Shown piece by piece: positions 22,545 through 33,750 of a stretch of DNA of 64,000 nucleotides. A model generated the notes under the pieces. That model saw nothing but the letters and a program-made list of their open reading frames with translations, had not been told where the DNA came from and searched no databases. The translations under genes and the position numbers were made by a program. The stretch is taken from assembly GCA_025677825.1 (NCBI GenBank), contig JAIXMO010000006.1, positions 310,001 through 374,000 of the forward strand. Direction: 5' to 3'. The stretch is from Helicostylum pulchrum (Eukaryota > Mucoromycota > Mucoromycetes > Mucorales > Mucoraceae). How positions within the stretch are numbered: the stretch's first letter is position 1; each line of letters begins with the position of its first letter.

Positions 22545-22766
22545 TTGCAACGGATTTTAATCAATTACATCTTGGTAATTGTTGCTTCTATTGGTTCTTC
22601 TATAACGATGGTGAACGCTAGTGGTTATCCTACCCAATATTGTATTCCCCGTCAATCCTGTGGGTCGGTAGCCCATCGCTATTCACTGGGAGCTATTAGA
22701 AATAAGTGTAGTTGTGCATTCGATTGCGAAGAGAATCTTGGCTGTCAAAATGGACGCTGTAAATAG
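22545..22766 (+). pseudogene. Secreted cysteine-rich peptide, paralog with lost ATG
   Basis: An open frame of 73 residues has a clear signal peptide (RILINYILVIVASIGSSITMVNA) and a mature part with seven cysteines; the last four repeat the C-x5-C-x5-C-x4-C pattern of the neighbour (ending CEENLGCQNGRCK). The position where the ATG should be reads TTG (22545-22547), and the next in-frame ATG (22608) would remove the signal peptide. There is no acceptor site just upstream that could bring in a start exon. Either a TTG is used for initiation or the gene is freshly inactivated. Confidence 0.55.
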
Positions 22767-23404
22767 TCATTTGCCCCAGGAAAGGAGAGTAACACTAGGT
22801 GATTCGTTTTTATCTCACAAAGAATGCAGCTAAATAATATCTCGACTGAAACTGGAAAAAGTAATATTTTTTCATATATAAATAAGTGCCGTTTAAATAT
22901 ACAATTGTTGTAGTTAATCGCATAAAAAAAATCTGCAGGCTTTCCCACTTTATTATATCACTAAGAAAGAAATGCTGTAAGTATTATTTTTTTAGTAATG
23001 TAATCTTTTTTGATGAATAGTATACGGAATTAGAAGAAGGGTGGCACAGTAGTAGGATCGATTTAAGGGTGGATTTCTTTCGATCCCCCACTATTGCCAC
23101 TATTCTATTTAAGGGTGGAATCCAACTTCACAAAACTACTAAATATATAAAATAAATTTAATTAACTTATATAAAGCGTCTAACTAGTCTTCAAAAGTGT
23201 ACAATCAAATCGATATTTAAAACAAAGGAATAATAATCAAACTGGTAGAGAGAGGATAGTAATATAAAACTTAAATTATAAAAACAATACATTTAGACTT
23301 GCATGGAGCACGTATCAGCAGTGAATCTTTAGAAAATTAACTAGGAAAAGTGACTAAATAAACCAAATGAAGTGAGCGCAAAGATACCTTTTTGTCCTAT
23401 ATAT
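22767..23404. other. Intergenic DNA with short hairpin motifs
   Basis: Contains two copies of the word TTTAAGGGTGGA (near 23062 and 23110), related to the MITE-like element at 27576-27791. The first copy forms a hairpin with GGATCGA and TCGATCC arms. No gene recognised. Confidence 0.4.
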
Positions 23405-23757
23405 TATAGCTAGTAGCTCTTAAATGTATTGTTATGTAGTATTCCAATAAATAGTTGTGTACTATTTTAATTGACATCAATAAAAAATTTAGCAGAATTT
23501 AATATAATTTTAATGTTTGAGCTCTTGCAAAAAAACGGTACACATCATAGTTTTCTGTACAATAACTTGGAAAAGCTCAAAAACTATTTAAAGTAATACC
23601 ATAGATTGTTGTTCATCCGTTATGTACTTAAAGACGCGTGTTTTTAAGTGAAGGTTTAGAAGTAACTTCTAAAAAAGGTCATTTCTCGGTGATTGAAATA
23701 AGGTGTTTTCTTTATGTAATCAAACGTCAGGAAATGATTCTTTTTTCCAAGTTACTT
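23405..23757. repeat. Left part of dispersed repeat (copy A), split by a LINE
   Basis: This stretch is similar to 62985-63300, for example TTTTTAAGTGAAGGTTTAGA and GAAGTAACTTCTAAAAAAGG are shared exactly. It stops at the LINE insertion point and resumes at 26486. Confidence 0.8.
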
Positions 23758-23894
23758 TTTTTTTTGTAAAATAAGATTTTTATTATCTTGAGGTCACACA
23801 TCTCGGAGAGGTGAAACTTTAAAGTAGGGAGAAAAAAAAAATTGGAATAATAAAAGGAAAATTTCTATCTATGAGGGAGATGGTAGTTATTTTT

Positions 23895-25041
23895 TTAGAA
23901 ATTGGTTGGCTTGTCTAATAGAATTGAAATATGCGAAGTTATTTTGTTCACGATGGTGTCCAGAATAAAAGGTGTTTGATTGATAATATGTTCCCAGTAG
24001 TATATCCATATTGTCCAATGAGTAGTAGACAGTATGGTGAAATATTTGGGACGTTGACGTTTTCGGATTGGGACAGGTGATTCAAGAGAGAGAAGCGTGG
24101 TTAATATATCGGGAATAGTGATAATCAAATCCGGAAAGTACTTGGGTATAATTATCGACCATATTTCTTGTTTTATTGGGCAATTTATCATGAAGTGAGA
24201 AAGGTTGTCTTCAGCACCTTTACATAAGCGACATTGAGGAGAGGAGACAGTTTTGATTTTATGAAGAAATTTGGTAGTAGACAATTTCTTTGAGAGGGTT
24301 CGGTACCATAACGCCCGAGCTTGTAATAACATGAGGGTTTCGATATTCTACAGGGTTGAACTGTTTCCAGGAGTCCATAGCTTTAAATGCGTCAGTTACC
24401 GTTGTATCGCTTTCTTCGAATTCAGCGCTGTCTACCGTTTGAAGAATGAAGTTCCAAACAAATGGTTGCAGTTGAATCGTTCGCTCAAAAAGTAGATGTC
24501 GATATAGTATTCGACATAGACCGGGTTTATAATCATATATACCCAATACCTTGGGTCGGAGTCGTTGCAGTATAGTATCATAGCAAAATAACTTGTTTGC
24601 TGGGAAATGGGGGTGTTTGAGTAACCAATGGCATGCCGGTATCGACTGAAAGAAATAGCTTAGCGATAATAACAGTAAGTTCTTGAGAGATAAGGATGAT
24701 ATGTCTGGCTGATATTTAAAGCGATTGAAAGCTTTATACATTGCATGCAGTATTGACGTAGGATGATTCAGCTCATGACGCCACAAGGATGGGATAAAAA
24801 AGGACAGAGTTGACAACGGGAATCCAGGGTTGATCAGCTGCAAATGGTGATCCATTAATGGTTTTACAAGTACTGATGGAGGAGAAGAGAAGAATACATG
24901 TCGAAGATGACGAATTTGTAATGACATAAAATGTTTATGAGGAGATAGCACCCCGAGCCTTCCTTGGTGTCTTGGTAAACTCAATTGTGCAAAAGAGACA
25001 AGAGGCCGTTTGTTCAGCCAGACAAATTGATAGATAGTGGA
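23895..25041 (-). pseudogene. LINE C-terminal region with zinc knuckle, frameshifted
   Basis: Downstream of the nonsense codon the polyprotein continues as LSLPRHQGRLGVLSPHKHF to 24259, then must shift frame near 24300 to read ALWYRTLSKKLSTTKFLHKI and PQCRLCKGAEDNLSHFMINC, the CCHC-like zf-RVT motif found after LINE reverse transcriptases. The stop is at 23895. Confidence 0.85.
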
Positions 25042-26460
25042 TTATAGTTGGTTCAAAAATCCTTGAGTAGGTTGAAACAACCGTAAGCAATACCATATTT
25101 TAGTCATAATTAGCGTATTCATCACCGTGACCCTTCCTCTTAACGAGATATTACGACTAGGATAACTCATTGCAGTAGAACGTATAGTTTGGAGAAGTTT
25201 GGTTTGTAACCACTGTCGATGGACTGTCGTTGACACCATATAAAAGCCGAGATACCGAAAAGGTTCAGGCGATTGATTGGTGTAGTACTTGTTAATGTTG
25301 TCAACTAAAAGTGCATCTTTCCATGTGTGATCCATTTTTCCACTTAAGGAAAATGCTTCCGTCTTGTCTTGGTTAAATTTCGCATTAGAGACTGAAGAGT
25401 AGGATTCCAGATGTACCTGAAGTTTATCATAATCTTCCTTTGAATATAGTATCGTACAAATATCATCTGCATAAGCTAATAGCTTAATTGATTGTACCTG
25501 GGTTGGTGTTTCATATCTGTATCCTATTATTGGGTCGTCTTGATTTATAGCCATCAGTAATGGTTCCAAAGCAAGATTAAACAAGATTGGTGATAACGGA
25601 CCGCCTTGTCGTAGTCCTCGTTGTTGATTAACAGTTGGTGACCAAAAGCCGTTGACATTAATCTGAACTTGATTTCCAAAAAATAAATTCTGTACACATT
25701 CCACAAAGGTTGAATGAAATTCAAATGATTCTAAAACTTTTAGTAAATAAAGCGGGTTGGCCCGATCGTAAGCTTTTTCCTGGTCCAATAGTAAACCAAC
25801 TCCTGCGTATTTTCTTAATCTAGCCTGCTGTGTTAATAGATGTAATAGTAGACCGTTGTCACCAATAAAGCAACCACGCATGAATCCAGTTTGTTCGGGC
25901 TGGATGATGTTATTCGTAATATCTGACAGCCGTGCATTCAATAAACGGGTGAATATTTTGGCATCACAATTTATTAACGAGATTGGCCTCCAGTTTTTCA
26001 GATTGGTTAAATCTCCTTTTTTCGGTAATAGCCGTACTCTAATATCTTTCCATGATCGAGGACTGACGCCTTCCTTTAATGCATCATTATATACTTCCAG
26101 AATGAGCGGTTGTAGACCGGGTATTTTGTAAAGAATATCCAAAAATTGGTAGCCTAATCCATCATCTCCTGGACTACTTTGTTTTGGGCTGCGTTTGGAC
26201 TGCTCTAATATTTCGTCTATAGTAATGTCCGATAGTAATCCATCATTATCCTCTTGACTTACTTTGTTTCTGAACTCCATGGTTTGTAAATAATCATCAA
26301 TTACTGTCTCTGGGACAGGGTCAGTAGTATATAACTTTTGATAAAATTGGCTCACAATTGTTCGCATCACTACTGGATCAGACGTACGGTCATCGTCAGG
26401 AGCCGTTGCTTCGACACTGATAGTTGTGGATCTTCCATTTTCTTGTAGTACTGATGCCAT
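25042..26460 (-). pseudogene. LINE reverse transcriptase, N-terminally truncated
   Basis: The frame begins inside the linker between endonuclease and reverse transcriptase. It shows the full RT core: KNWRPISLINCDAKIFTRLL (motif 2a/0 region), QTGFMRGCFIGDN, LLLDQEKAYDR (catalytic Asp of motif A), QRGLRQGGPLSPILFNLALE (motif B) and LLAYADDICTIL (motif C YADD). The frame ends at a TAA at 25042-25044; the same frame stays open beyond it (YQFVWLNKRPLVSFAQLSLP), so this stop is a nonsense mutation. The catalytic residues are intact but the element has no endonuclease. Confidence 0.9.
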
Positions 26461-26485
26461 ATGTTGTTGGGTTGTTCTAGATTTG

Positions 26486-27290
26486 TTTCCAAGTTACTTA
26501 GTAAAAGTTACTTCTTAGGATGTTGTATTTAATACCAAAATTAAAAAACCGCATATTGTTTTATATTTTTCTCGATTTTTTATTTTTTCTTCAGTCGATC
26601 ATTTTTATCATCTTTGGCCATTTTGGGGGGTCAACCCCTTTTGTGTTTTTGAGGTTATTTTGAAATTACTTCCGAACCACTTTTTTTTTTGTAGAAAAAA
26701 CAACGATAATAAAGTGCTCTTTTAGGCGCATTTAATCCTTCTAACTTATATTTACAAAAAAAAAATATTGACTGAGTAATGACCGTTTTAGGCTTTTTTT
26801 TTTTTTGGTAAAATTTGAGGTAAGCGGTTCTTAAATTAGCGATTTCTGTAAAGCGCGTTTTCTCGCTCCATTTTGGATGTAGCACTTTCTTTTATAAACA
26901 TCCGATATATAGTTTTTAAATATCTACATTCGGTGTTATAATCAAACACGGTAATAAAAAACTACATTTCACGTAATCGCGACACTCTGAAAATGGTTAC
27001 ACGAGGTTACATTAAAAAAGTGTATATTTTTACCCAAAAAAAAACGTCGAAAACAGCGATTACTCTTTCAGTTTTGGCATTAGAGGTATGATTTAAAATG
27101 GATTGGAAGAATATAAGCAAGTTATAAGTTATTCATGGTTTTTCCGCAAAGATAGACAAATTGGATCAGGAGTAATTGTAAAATAACTACAAAAACACAA
27201 AAGGGGTTGATCCCCAAAAATGAAAATCTAAAAAAAAAACAAAAGGGTTCCTTTTTAACTTTTTTTATCAAAGATATAGTTAAAACAACA
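26486..27290. repeat. Right part of dispersed repeat (copy A) with internal inverted arms
   Basis: Continues copy A after the LINE and is similar to 63286-64000. Inside it, two 47-bp arms (26632-26678 and 27163-27209) are inverted copies of each other at about 85 percent identity; the shared outer 20 bases are CAACCCCTTTTGTGTTTTTG. The enclosed 480 bp has no credible gene but is itself conserved between copies, e.g. CGTAATCGCGACACTCTGAA. Confidence 0.75.
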
Positions 27291-27575
27291 ATGCTGTATT
27301 ATAAAGCTTGGGTCCAAAAAGCGTTTCCTGTTTTTTAAAAAATAAAAACTAACATTTATTATAACTGCTAATTTTAGCGGTGATTTCTCAGGTGAGCGAT
27401 TTTTTAAGCTGTGGTATCTCAGTGAGCTTTTTTGTTCTCAAGCTAGTTACTCTTTTCTTCTTCCCTCTCCCTCTTATCCCTTAGGAACGGTTTCTTATTA
27501 TTAAGTTTCTATAACCGGCTCAATCAATACGGCACATTCAATACTTGTGCTGGATATATATTTATCTTTTTCACT

Positions 27576-27791
27576 GTTCGATTTAAGGGTGAATTTCTTC
27601 CACCTTTAAATAGAACCGCCACTGTATCTTCCTCGAGTGATTTATACGAAGGTGTTTCCGCGAAGCTGCATACGGTTCCGTCATCGACTTACAAATGATC
27701 TTGTACTACTGTAAATTTAAGGTAGTTAAAAAAATATAAATATATCCATAGATTAGTTACAATTCTCGAGAATTTCACCCTTAAATCGAAC
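27576..27791. repeat. MITE-like element with 22-bp terminal inverted repeats
   Basis: GTTCGATTTAAGGGTGAA begins at 27576 and recurs inverted, ending at 27791; over 22 bp there is a single mismatch. The left end also forms its own small hairpin with CACCTTTAAATAGAAC (27601-27616). The flanking trinucleotide ACT is present on both sides and could be a target duplication. No coding capacity. Confidence 0.6.
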
Positions 27792-28193
27792 ACTACTAAA
27801 TCGAGCGGCTATTGTAATAAGTAGCCAAGTAAAGAGGACTGGTAGGTTTATTAAGTTTGTCAGTGCCTTGAAATAAAAAAACTTCTCTTATAAATACAGA
27901 TGCATTATGACGATGTCTTTATTTTAGCTAAAATATAACTTTTTAGTCGTTTAAATTGAACTTTGATGTAGTTTAGGTCAAAAATCTACTGGAATATTCT
28001 ACTTCCATGTGCGCTCTTGTAATAATATTTTTACCCTTACTAAGAGGCAGGATATACGTAGATAAATATTTCCCTCTCCCAATTGGAAATTTTCTTTCGG
28101 AAAAATATACTCTAAAAGTCTATTTAAAACTAAAGACGATACGGCAAGGTTTGTTTATAAAGCGCAGTACATAGTTTCTGATCTGCTATTTAT

Positions 28194-28511
28194 TTGGTTT
28201 TAAAAATCCGGTTAACGTGTTGTACATCTCTTTGGGCTAATAATATGGCAAAATACACGTGTATACTCGGACGTTATTCAGATATAATCAATTATTGCAT
28301 GGATTCTTTTTTTTTTCTTTTTTTTAAAAAAAGAGCTTCTATGAAAAAAGGAATATTTACTTTTTTGTCCTCTATAAGTTTTAACGACAGTGTAATAACT
28401 GCCGCCACGGGACGACGTACCGGATTTATAACAACGTTACAAGATTATGTACGTATTGACCAAATAGTATTAGCAGACATTAACGTTGGATATAATTTAT
28501 TTACAGTGTGA
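28194..28511 (+). pseudogene. Unrecognised coding fragment
   Basis: The frame contains a plausible protein segment (ITAATGRRTGFITTLQDYVR, VLADINVGYNLFTV) after a low-complexity stretch, in a repeat-rich region. There is no initiating ATG with a proper leader; the track of residues looks like a 3' fragment of a larger gene. Family not recognised. Confidence 0.3.
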
Positions 28512-30008
28512 CGCAGAACCGAGGAAAAAATAGCAGAATAAAGTGTTTATCAAGTTGCATGAAGAAAATCAGGTTACGATGACCTTTATTTTAAGCGTAT
28601 TGGTAAACTTCTCAAGACCCAAGTGTTTAGATTATTTGAGTCGGATACCTTGATGCAAAGCCCTCCTTCAAGCAATGTAAGCGTGGCTAATAAATTAAAT
28701 ATTCAGGTCTAAAGGGACGAAGTATACGTCGATCGTTGGATTTTCATGATTTTTTTCTTAAAAAACAAAGCTTTATTTTGTTCTACTGGATACAAACAAG
28801 ACAAGAAAAAAAAAAAAGTTTAAAAAGTTGAAACTCTAAAGGTAGAATATATCAACGGATTTCAATAAGCTTCTCAGCTGAGACAACATGGTGGTTTTTT
28901 TTTTTAGTGGCACATATATTACTTGATGTTGGGCTCTGTAAGAGCTTTAGGTGGTGGTGCGCTATAAAAAATATTTCTAATAGGGAAAATGATGTAGGTA
29001 ATTGTGAGAATTTACGTAATAGCGAAAAGGTCCTGCAAATTATTAAATGGTAATGGCTCAAGTTAAAGCTAGAAAAATGATTATTACTAACAGAGAATTT
29101 TCATTAGACATGTTTGAGATTTGTAAATAAATAAAAAATTAGTCAAATATGGATATAAAAATGGAATTTAAAAAGAGGAAATTCATACAAATCGGAAACA
29201 AGCTCTTTCTTATGATGCTTTTTCATAGTTATTTATAATCAAATTAAGGCCTATACTCCATATCAAGCTTTTTATAGCCTGTGTAATACGTAAAAAAAAA
29301 AAGAAAAAGTTTTTTTTTGCCCCGGCAGATCAATTCAGAGTCCACCGAGATCCATTCAGCGTAGATACAGTCTACACGTGCCTATGATGATTGGTCAATG
29401 AATAGAGAAAATCATTCTTCTTTGCCTGCAGTAACTTCTATCAATTCTGAAGAGAACACGTTCCCCCTCTTACAAGATTATTTATTTATTTTCTTTTCTT
29501 GGAAATATTTATTATTATACCTCCGAGCGTACGTAATATGACAAATATACAGCGTAAATTTCATTTGTATGCCTTAAAATCAAGCTGTATACATTAATAT
29601 ACATAAAGTATACATATTTTGTTAAGGGGTTCTAATCATTGAGTAATAAAAATAGCGCGAAAAATCGGATTTCGGATGAACCAATCCAACGTGATTGTTA
29701 TTGGTTCCATCAAATCATGAATACTCTTGGTACCACACGTGGTGTCGTGTGAGGACCTAAAGCAGCCAATCATCAAATGTTAACTCGAGGCGATTAAAGT
29801 TACACTGTATCACCCGGAGTTTTTAGGTTCATTTCGTTAATTTAGGCTGAAGTCCCAGCAACATTTTTTTTTTTACATATAAAAAGGAAAGAAAAAAAAT
29901 CAACCCTTCAAAATTTTTATAGATTGGTTCATTTTCTAATAATCCACCTCTTTTCCCTTTTCTTCTCTTTTTTTTCCGTACTTCAGTACACCCTTTAAAT
30001 ACTATACC
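28512..30008. other. Intergenic region with two CACGTG sites upstream of the phosphate transporter
   Basis: About 1.5 kb without a recognised gene. CACGTG E-boxes lie at 29375-29380 and 29736-29741; the second reads CACGTGG, 268 bp before the transporter start. In yeast this is the Pho4 site, but use here is inference. Confidence 0.35.
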
Positions 30009-32458
30009 ATGAAGTTCTCTCATTCACTGCAATTTAACGCAGTTCCTGATTGGATTGATCATTACGTTGCGTAAGTACCTTAAAAAAATTTATTATTTAT
30101 ACATGCATATCACCCTCCTTCTCCTCCTCCTTTGTTCTTTTGTATATATATAATTGTATACTAATCAACTTCTTTAAAAAAATGAACAGTTATGATCAAT
30201 TAAAGAAGCTCATCTTTCAAATTGAAAAAGAAAAGGTTGATGCCTTCAATAACTCTACTGATCCCGAAAAGACATCATCAAGTATCTCTCAAGGAGAAGA
30301 TAAATTCCTGTCTCAATTAGACTTACAGCTTGAAAAAGTATTTGATTTCTATTCACAAAAGGAAACTGAACTTTACAACAGTCTCGATTCTCTTGATCAT
30401 CTTTTATCAGCTTGTATGCCTGATCAAAACCTTCATCATGACACACTTCAATATCCCAACTTGAATACCGCGCTTACCAACTTGGACTCCACAGTTAATT
30501 TACCTGTTCATTCTATTAATGAAGTTGTTGTTACCAAAGAAAACCGTCGTAAAATGTCATTTGAATCTCGTATGTCTACTCAAACCCATGATACCCATCA
30601 CCATGAATATGTTGGACAACTTGTTGACCTTAGATCTCAACTTATTTCCCTCTATGTTTCCTTGTCTGAACTTGATTCCTATGTTGAATTAAATCGTATG
30701 GCCTTTGAAAAGATCTTAAAGAAGCATGATAAAGTTTTGGACGGTGACTTGAAATCTCAATACTTGAAAAAGATGGTCCTTGATTCTAGACCTTTTATGC
30801 CTCAAACAGTAGAAGCTCTCCGTGCTCAAATTGAAAGGGTTGAACGTATCTATGCTGATGCCTTCTGTAACGGCCATGTATCCCTCGCAATTCGTCAAAT
30901 GAAGACTCACTTACGTGATCAAATTACATACGATCGTAATACTGTTTGGAAAGATATGGTCAACCAAGAACGTAAAACTTTAGATGCCCATGTAAAAGAA
31001 AAAGACGCTCCTGTAATGAAAAAAATACCCTTCACTTCTTTCAAAATTCGCGCCGACCTCTTCAATGATCTTATTGCCTTCTTGTTCTCTATTACTGTTT
31101 TCATCATCTTGTTAAATGTCGATTGCTTTGGCGACCGTCAAGAAAATTACTGTTTTGCTTTACTTATTTTTGCTGCATGTATGTGGGCTACCGAAGCCAT
31201 TCCTCTTTATGCAACTTCTCTCATGATTCCCTTTTTAATTGTTCCTCTTGGTATTTTGCGTAATGCTGATGGTACTCAAATGGCTGCTAAGGCTGCCTCA
31301 AAGGCTGTTTTCCAATCTATGTTCAGTGGTACCATCATGATGTTGCTTGGTGGTTTCTCTCTTGCTGCTGCTCTTTCAAAGTACGGTATTGCAAAGGCAT
31401 TTGCTTCTCATGTATTATCTCGTGCAGGTACACGTCCTCGTTGGGTCTTGTTAGCAATTATGTCTGTCGCTACATTTTTATGCATGTGGATCTCCAACGT
31501 AGCTACACCTGTTCTTTGTTTCTCGTTAATTAACCCTATCTTACGTACTCTTCCTGACGATTCACCTGTTGGTCCTTGTCTTTTACTCGGTATTGCTTTA
31601 GCTAGTTGTATCGGTGGTATGGCTTCTCCCATTTCTTCTCCTCAAAACATTATCACCATTCAGTACATGAACCCTAATCCTGGATGGGGTATCTGGTTTG
31701 GTGTCGCTCTTCCTATCTCCATTATCAGTGTTGTTTGCTGTTGGGGTGCTCTTTTACTTGTTTACAAGCCTGACAAGCATGTCCCTCATTTGAACAAGAT
31801 TAAACCTACTCGCGATAAAATTACCGGTGCCCAAGTATTTGTTATGGCTGTCACTATTTTAACCATTGCCCTCTGGTGTGCTGAATCAAGTATCGAAGAA
31901 CATATTGGTGATACCGGTGTTATTGCTGCCATTCCTCTCTTTGTTTTCTTTGGTACTAAAATTCTCGGTAAGGACGATTTAAACGCTTTCCTTTGGTCTG
32001 TTGTAGTTTTAGCTCAAGGTGGTATGTCGCTTGGTAATGCTGTTACTTCCTCTGGTTTATTAGAAGACATTGCCCTTAAAATTAAGGATGGTGTTCAAGA
32101 CTTGGCTCCTATTGCTATTCTTGCTATCTTCTGTTTCCTTATTTTGGTATTCTCTACTTTTGTCTCTCATACTGTTGCTGCGCTTATCATTGTACCCATT
32201 GTTCAACAAGTCGGTCAAAACTTGCCTATTCCTCACCCTAACCTTTTAGTCATGGGTGCCGGTTTGGCTTGTTCCGCGGGTATGGGTCTTCCCGTTTCTG
32301 GTTACCCTAATATGTCTGCTGTTATGATGGAAGATCCTACTGGTAAACCTTACTTGAAGACTAAAGATTTCCTTATCGTTGGTATTCCTATCAGTATTAT
32401 TGTAACTTTACTCATCTTTACTCTTGGCTACGGTATCATGGCTGGTGTTGGTTATTAA
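30009..32458 (+). CDS. SPX-domain SLC13-type phosphate transporter (Pho87/Pho90/Pho91 family)
   Basis: Two exons (30009-30070, 30190-32458) give 776 residues. The N-terminus MKFSHSLQFNAVPDWIDHYV is the SPX start, completed across the intron with YDQLKKLIFQIE; the SPX domain spans about residues 1-290 and senses inositol pyrophosphates. The C-terminal two thirds is an SLC13/DASS-type transporter with about twelve hydrophobic segments, including the helix-turn motif region around SNVATPVLCF, the SSPQNI and SGYPNM signature sites that mark substrate/ion binding hairpins. Family members carry low-affinity phosphate uptake at the plasma membrane or export from the vacuole; which applies here is unclear. 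It is somewhat shorter than the yeast proteins. CACGTG sites lie upstream. Confidence 0.92.
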
Positions 32459-33679
32459 CCGCACTACCATAAAAATAGTTCTAAACTTCTGTATTATATT
32501 TTTCTCCTCTCTTTTTCATTATTATAAGTAATTCCAACCTCGTTTTTTGTATATAAATAAATTTCTTTCCCTCTCTCTTTTTTATTGTTATTATTATTCT
32601 CTTGAATCATTATCGTCTCCTATTTATGCAGGTTTGATGAAAATCAAGGTTCAGAATATGATGAAAACACTTTTTTTTGTAACATTTAGCGCATTGTTTT
32701 TTATTCTTATTTACCAGTCTCTAACTCAGGGCAATTTTTTTTTTTTTTTTGTCGCTTATGCTTAAATAATAAAAAATAAAACTCATTTTACGTGCATTTG
32801 TATTGGAATTTCAAGCACATGAAGTAGTAAGGTGACATGATAAATAAATACGCAATGTAATCATTACTGAACATAATTGATGTAGTTGCAATTTCTTCTA
32901 AAAGGGGGGTAACCTGAGTTAGAGCGGACGCATTATCGAATTTTTTATAGTAGTGTCGAAGTCAGTATATGCACGTAAATGCACCTTTTATTCCATGATA
33001 TTTTTTTCTATTTATAGGTCCTTAAACATAAATCAAGATGGGTTTTATATCAGTGGGAACCATTAGAATATAGAATATAGGATAAATTAAATCACTAACA
33101 CTGACCCCACACGTCTAAGGCCCCGATAATTATAGCTGGGGGAAAATTCGAAATCATGTATGTTATGATTGTGGATAGAACCAAGAACTAACACATATCG
33201 TGTTCTCGGTTTTATTGGAGTTTAAACTAATAATATACATTACAATAAAAAATAATCCAAATAGCACTGTGGAATATATAATATACGATATAATTCGGAA
33301 ATGCACTTTCTCCGCAACACATAACCAAATAAAAATACGACTGCTCGCTTCGCAAGTGGAGATATAAGAAATTGCGCAATTAGACGATAAAATAACAGTA
33401 AAATGTTGTGTTACTAAAATTGTATATAATAACACGCAATGTTTTAGACACTCACAAAGTCTTGGAAGCTGTCGTACTTTATTTTGTACTACTTTAAATT
33501 ATATAAATTATCTTCCAAAACAATATTTTAATAAACCACCTTTTATCTATCTTCTATACTTTAATATAACTGACTATTTGTTAAGTTCGATCACGACAAG
33601 CAACAAAACGTCAAAAATGAACCCTACATTCGTGTAACAAACGTTCGTTACACAAAAAATCTAAAAGAGGTGCAAAATA
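32459..33679. other. Intergenic region
   Basis: About 1.2 kb of AT-rich DNA following the transporter. T-rich runs at 32498-32530 may be part of its 3' UTR. No further gene recognised. Confidence 0.4.
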
Positions 33680-33750
33680 TGCTGGTAGCAGGAATCGAAC
33701 CTGCGTCGACGCGGCCACAACACGATGTACTGCCACTATACTATACCAGC
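33680..33750 (-). tRNA. trnH: tRNA-His (anticodon GTG)
   Basis: The minus strand folds as a tRNA: acceptor stem GCTGGTA (33750-33744) with TACCAGC near the 3' end and a discriminator A (33680); a D-arm; an anticodon loop TTGTGGC with anticodon GTG; and a T-arm with GGTTCGATTCC. No intron is present. The guanylate at position -1 is added after transcription in eukaryotes. TTTT tracts follow at 33674-33677 and 33664-33667 downstream on this strand, suiting RNA polymerase III termination. Confidence 0.93.

Larger units (their letters stand above)
23758..26485 (-). mobile_element. 5'-truncated LINE (non-LTR retrotransposon) with 14-bp target-site duplication
   Basis: Both ends are flanked by TTTCCAAGTTACTT (23744-23757 and 26486-26499). 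On the minus strand the element ends in a poly(A) tract (A9, plus-strand T9 from 23756) directly at the duplication, as produced by target-primed reverse transcription. It encodes a reverse transcriptase but no endonuclease, so the 5' part is missing. The related repeat at 63.0-64.0 kb passes through the same site uninterrupted (around 63285-63300), giving a natural empty-site comparison. Confidence 0.92.

Noticed and set aside
32547..32765. A short frame with a hydrophobic stretch after the phosphate transporter
   Set aside because: Its sequence comes mostly from T-runs in the 3' UTR region and it lacks a signal-peptide or domain pattern.
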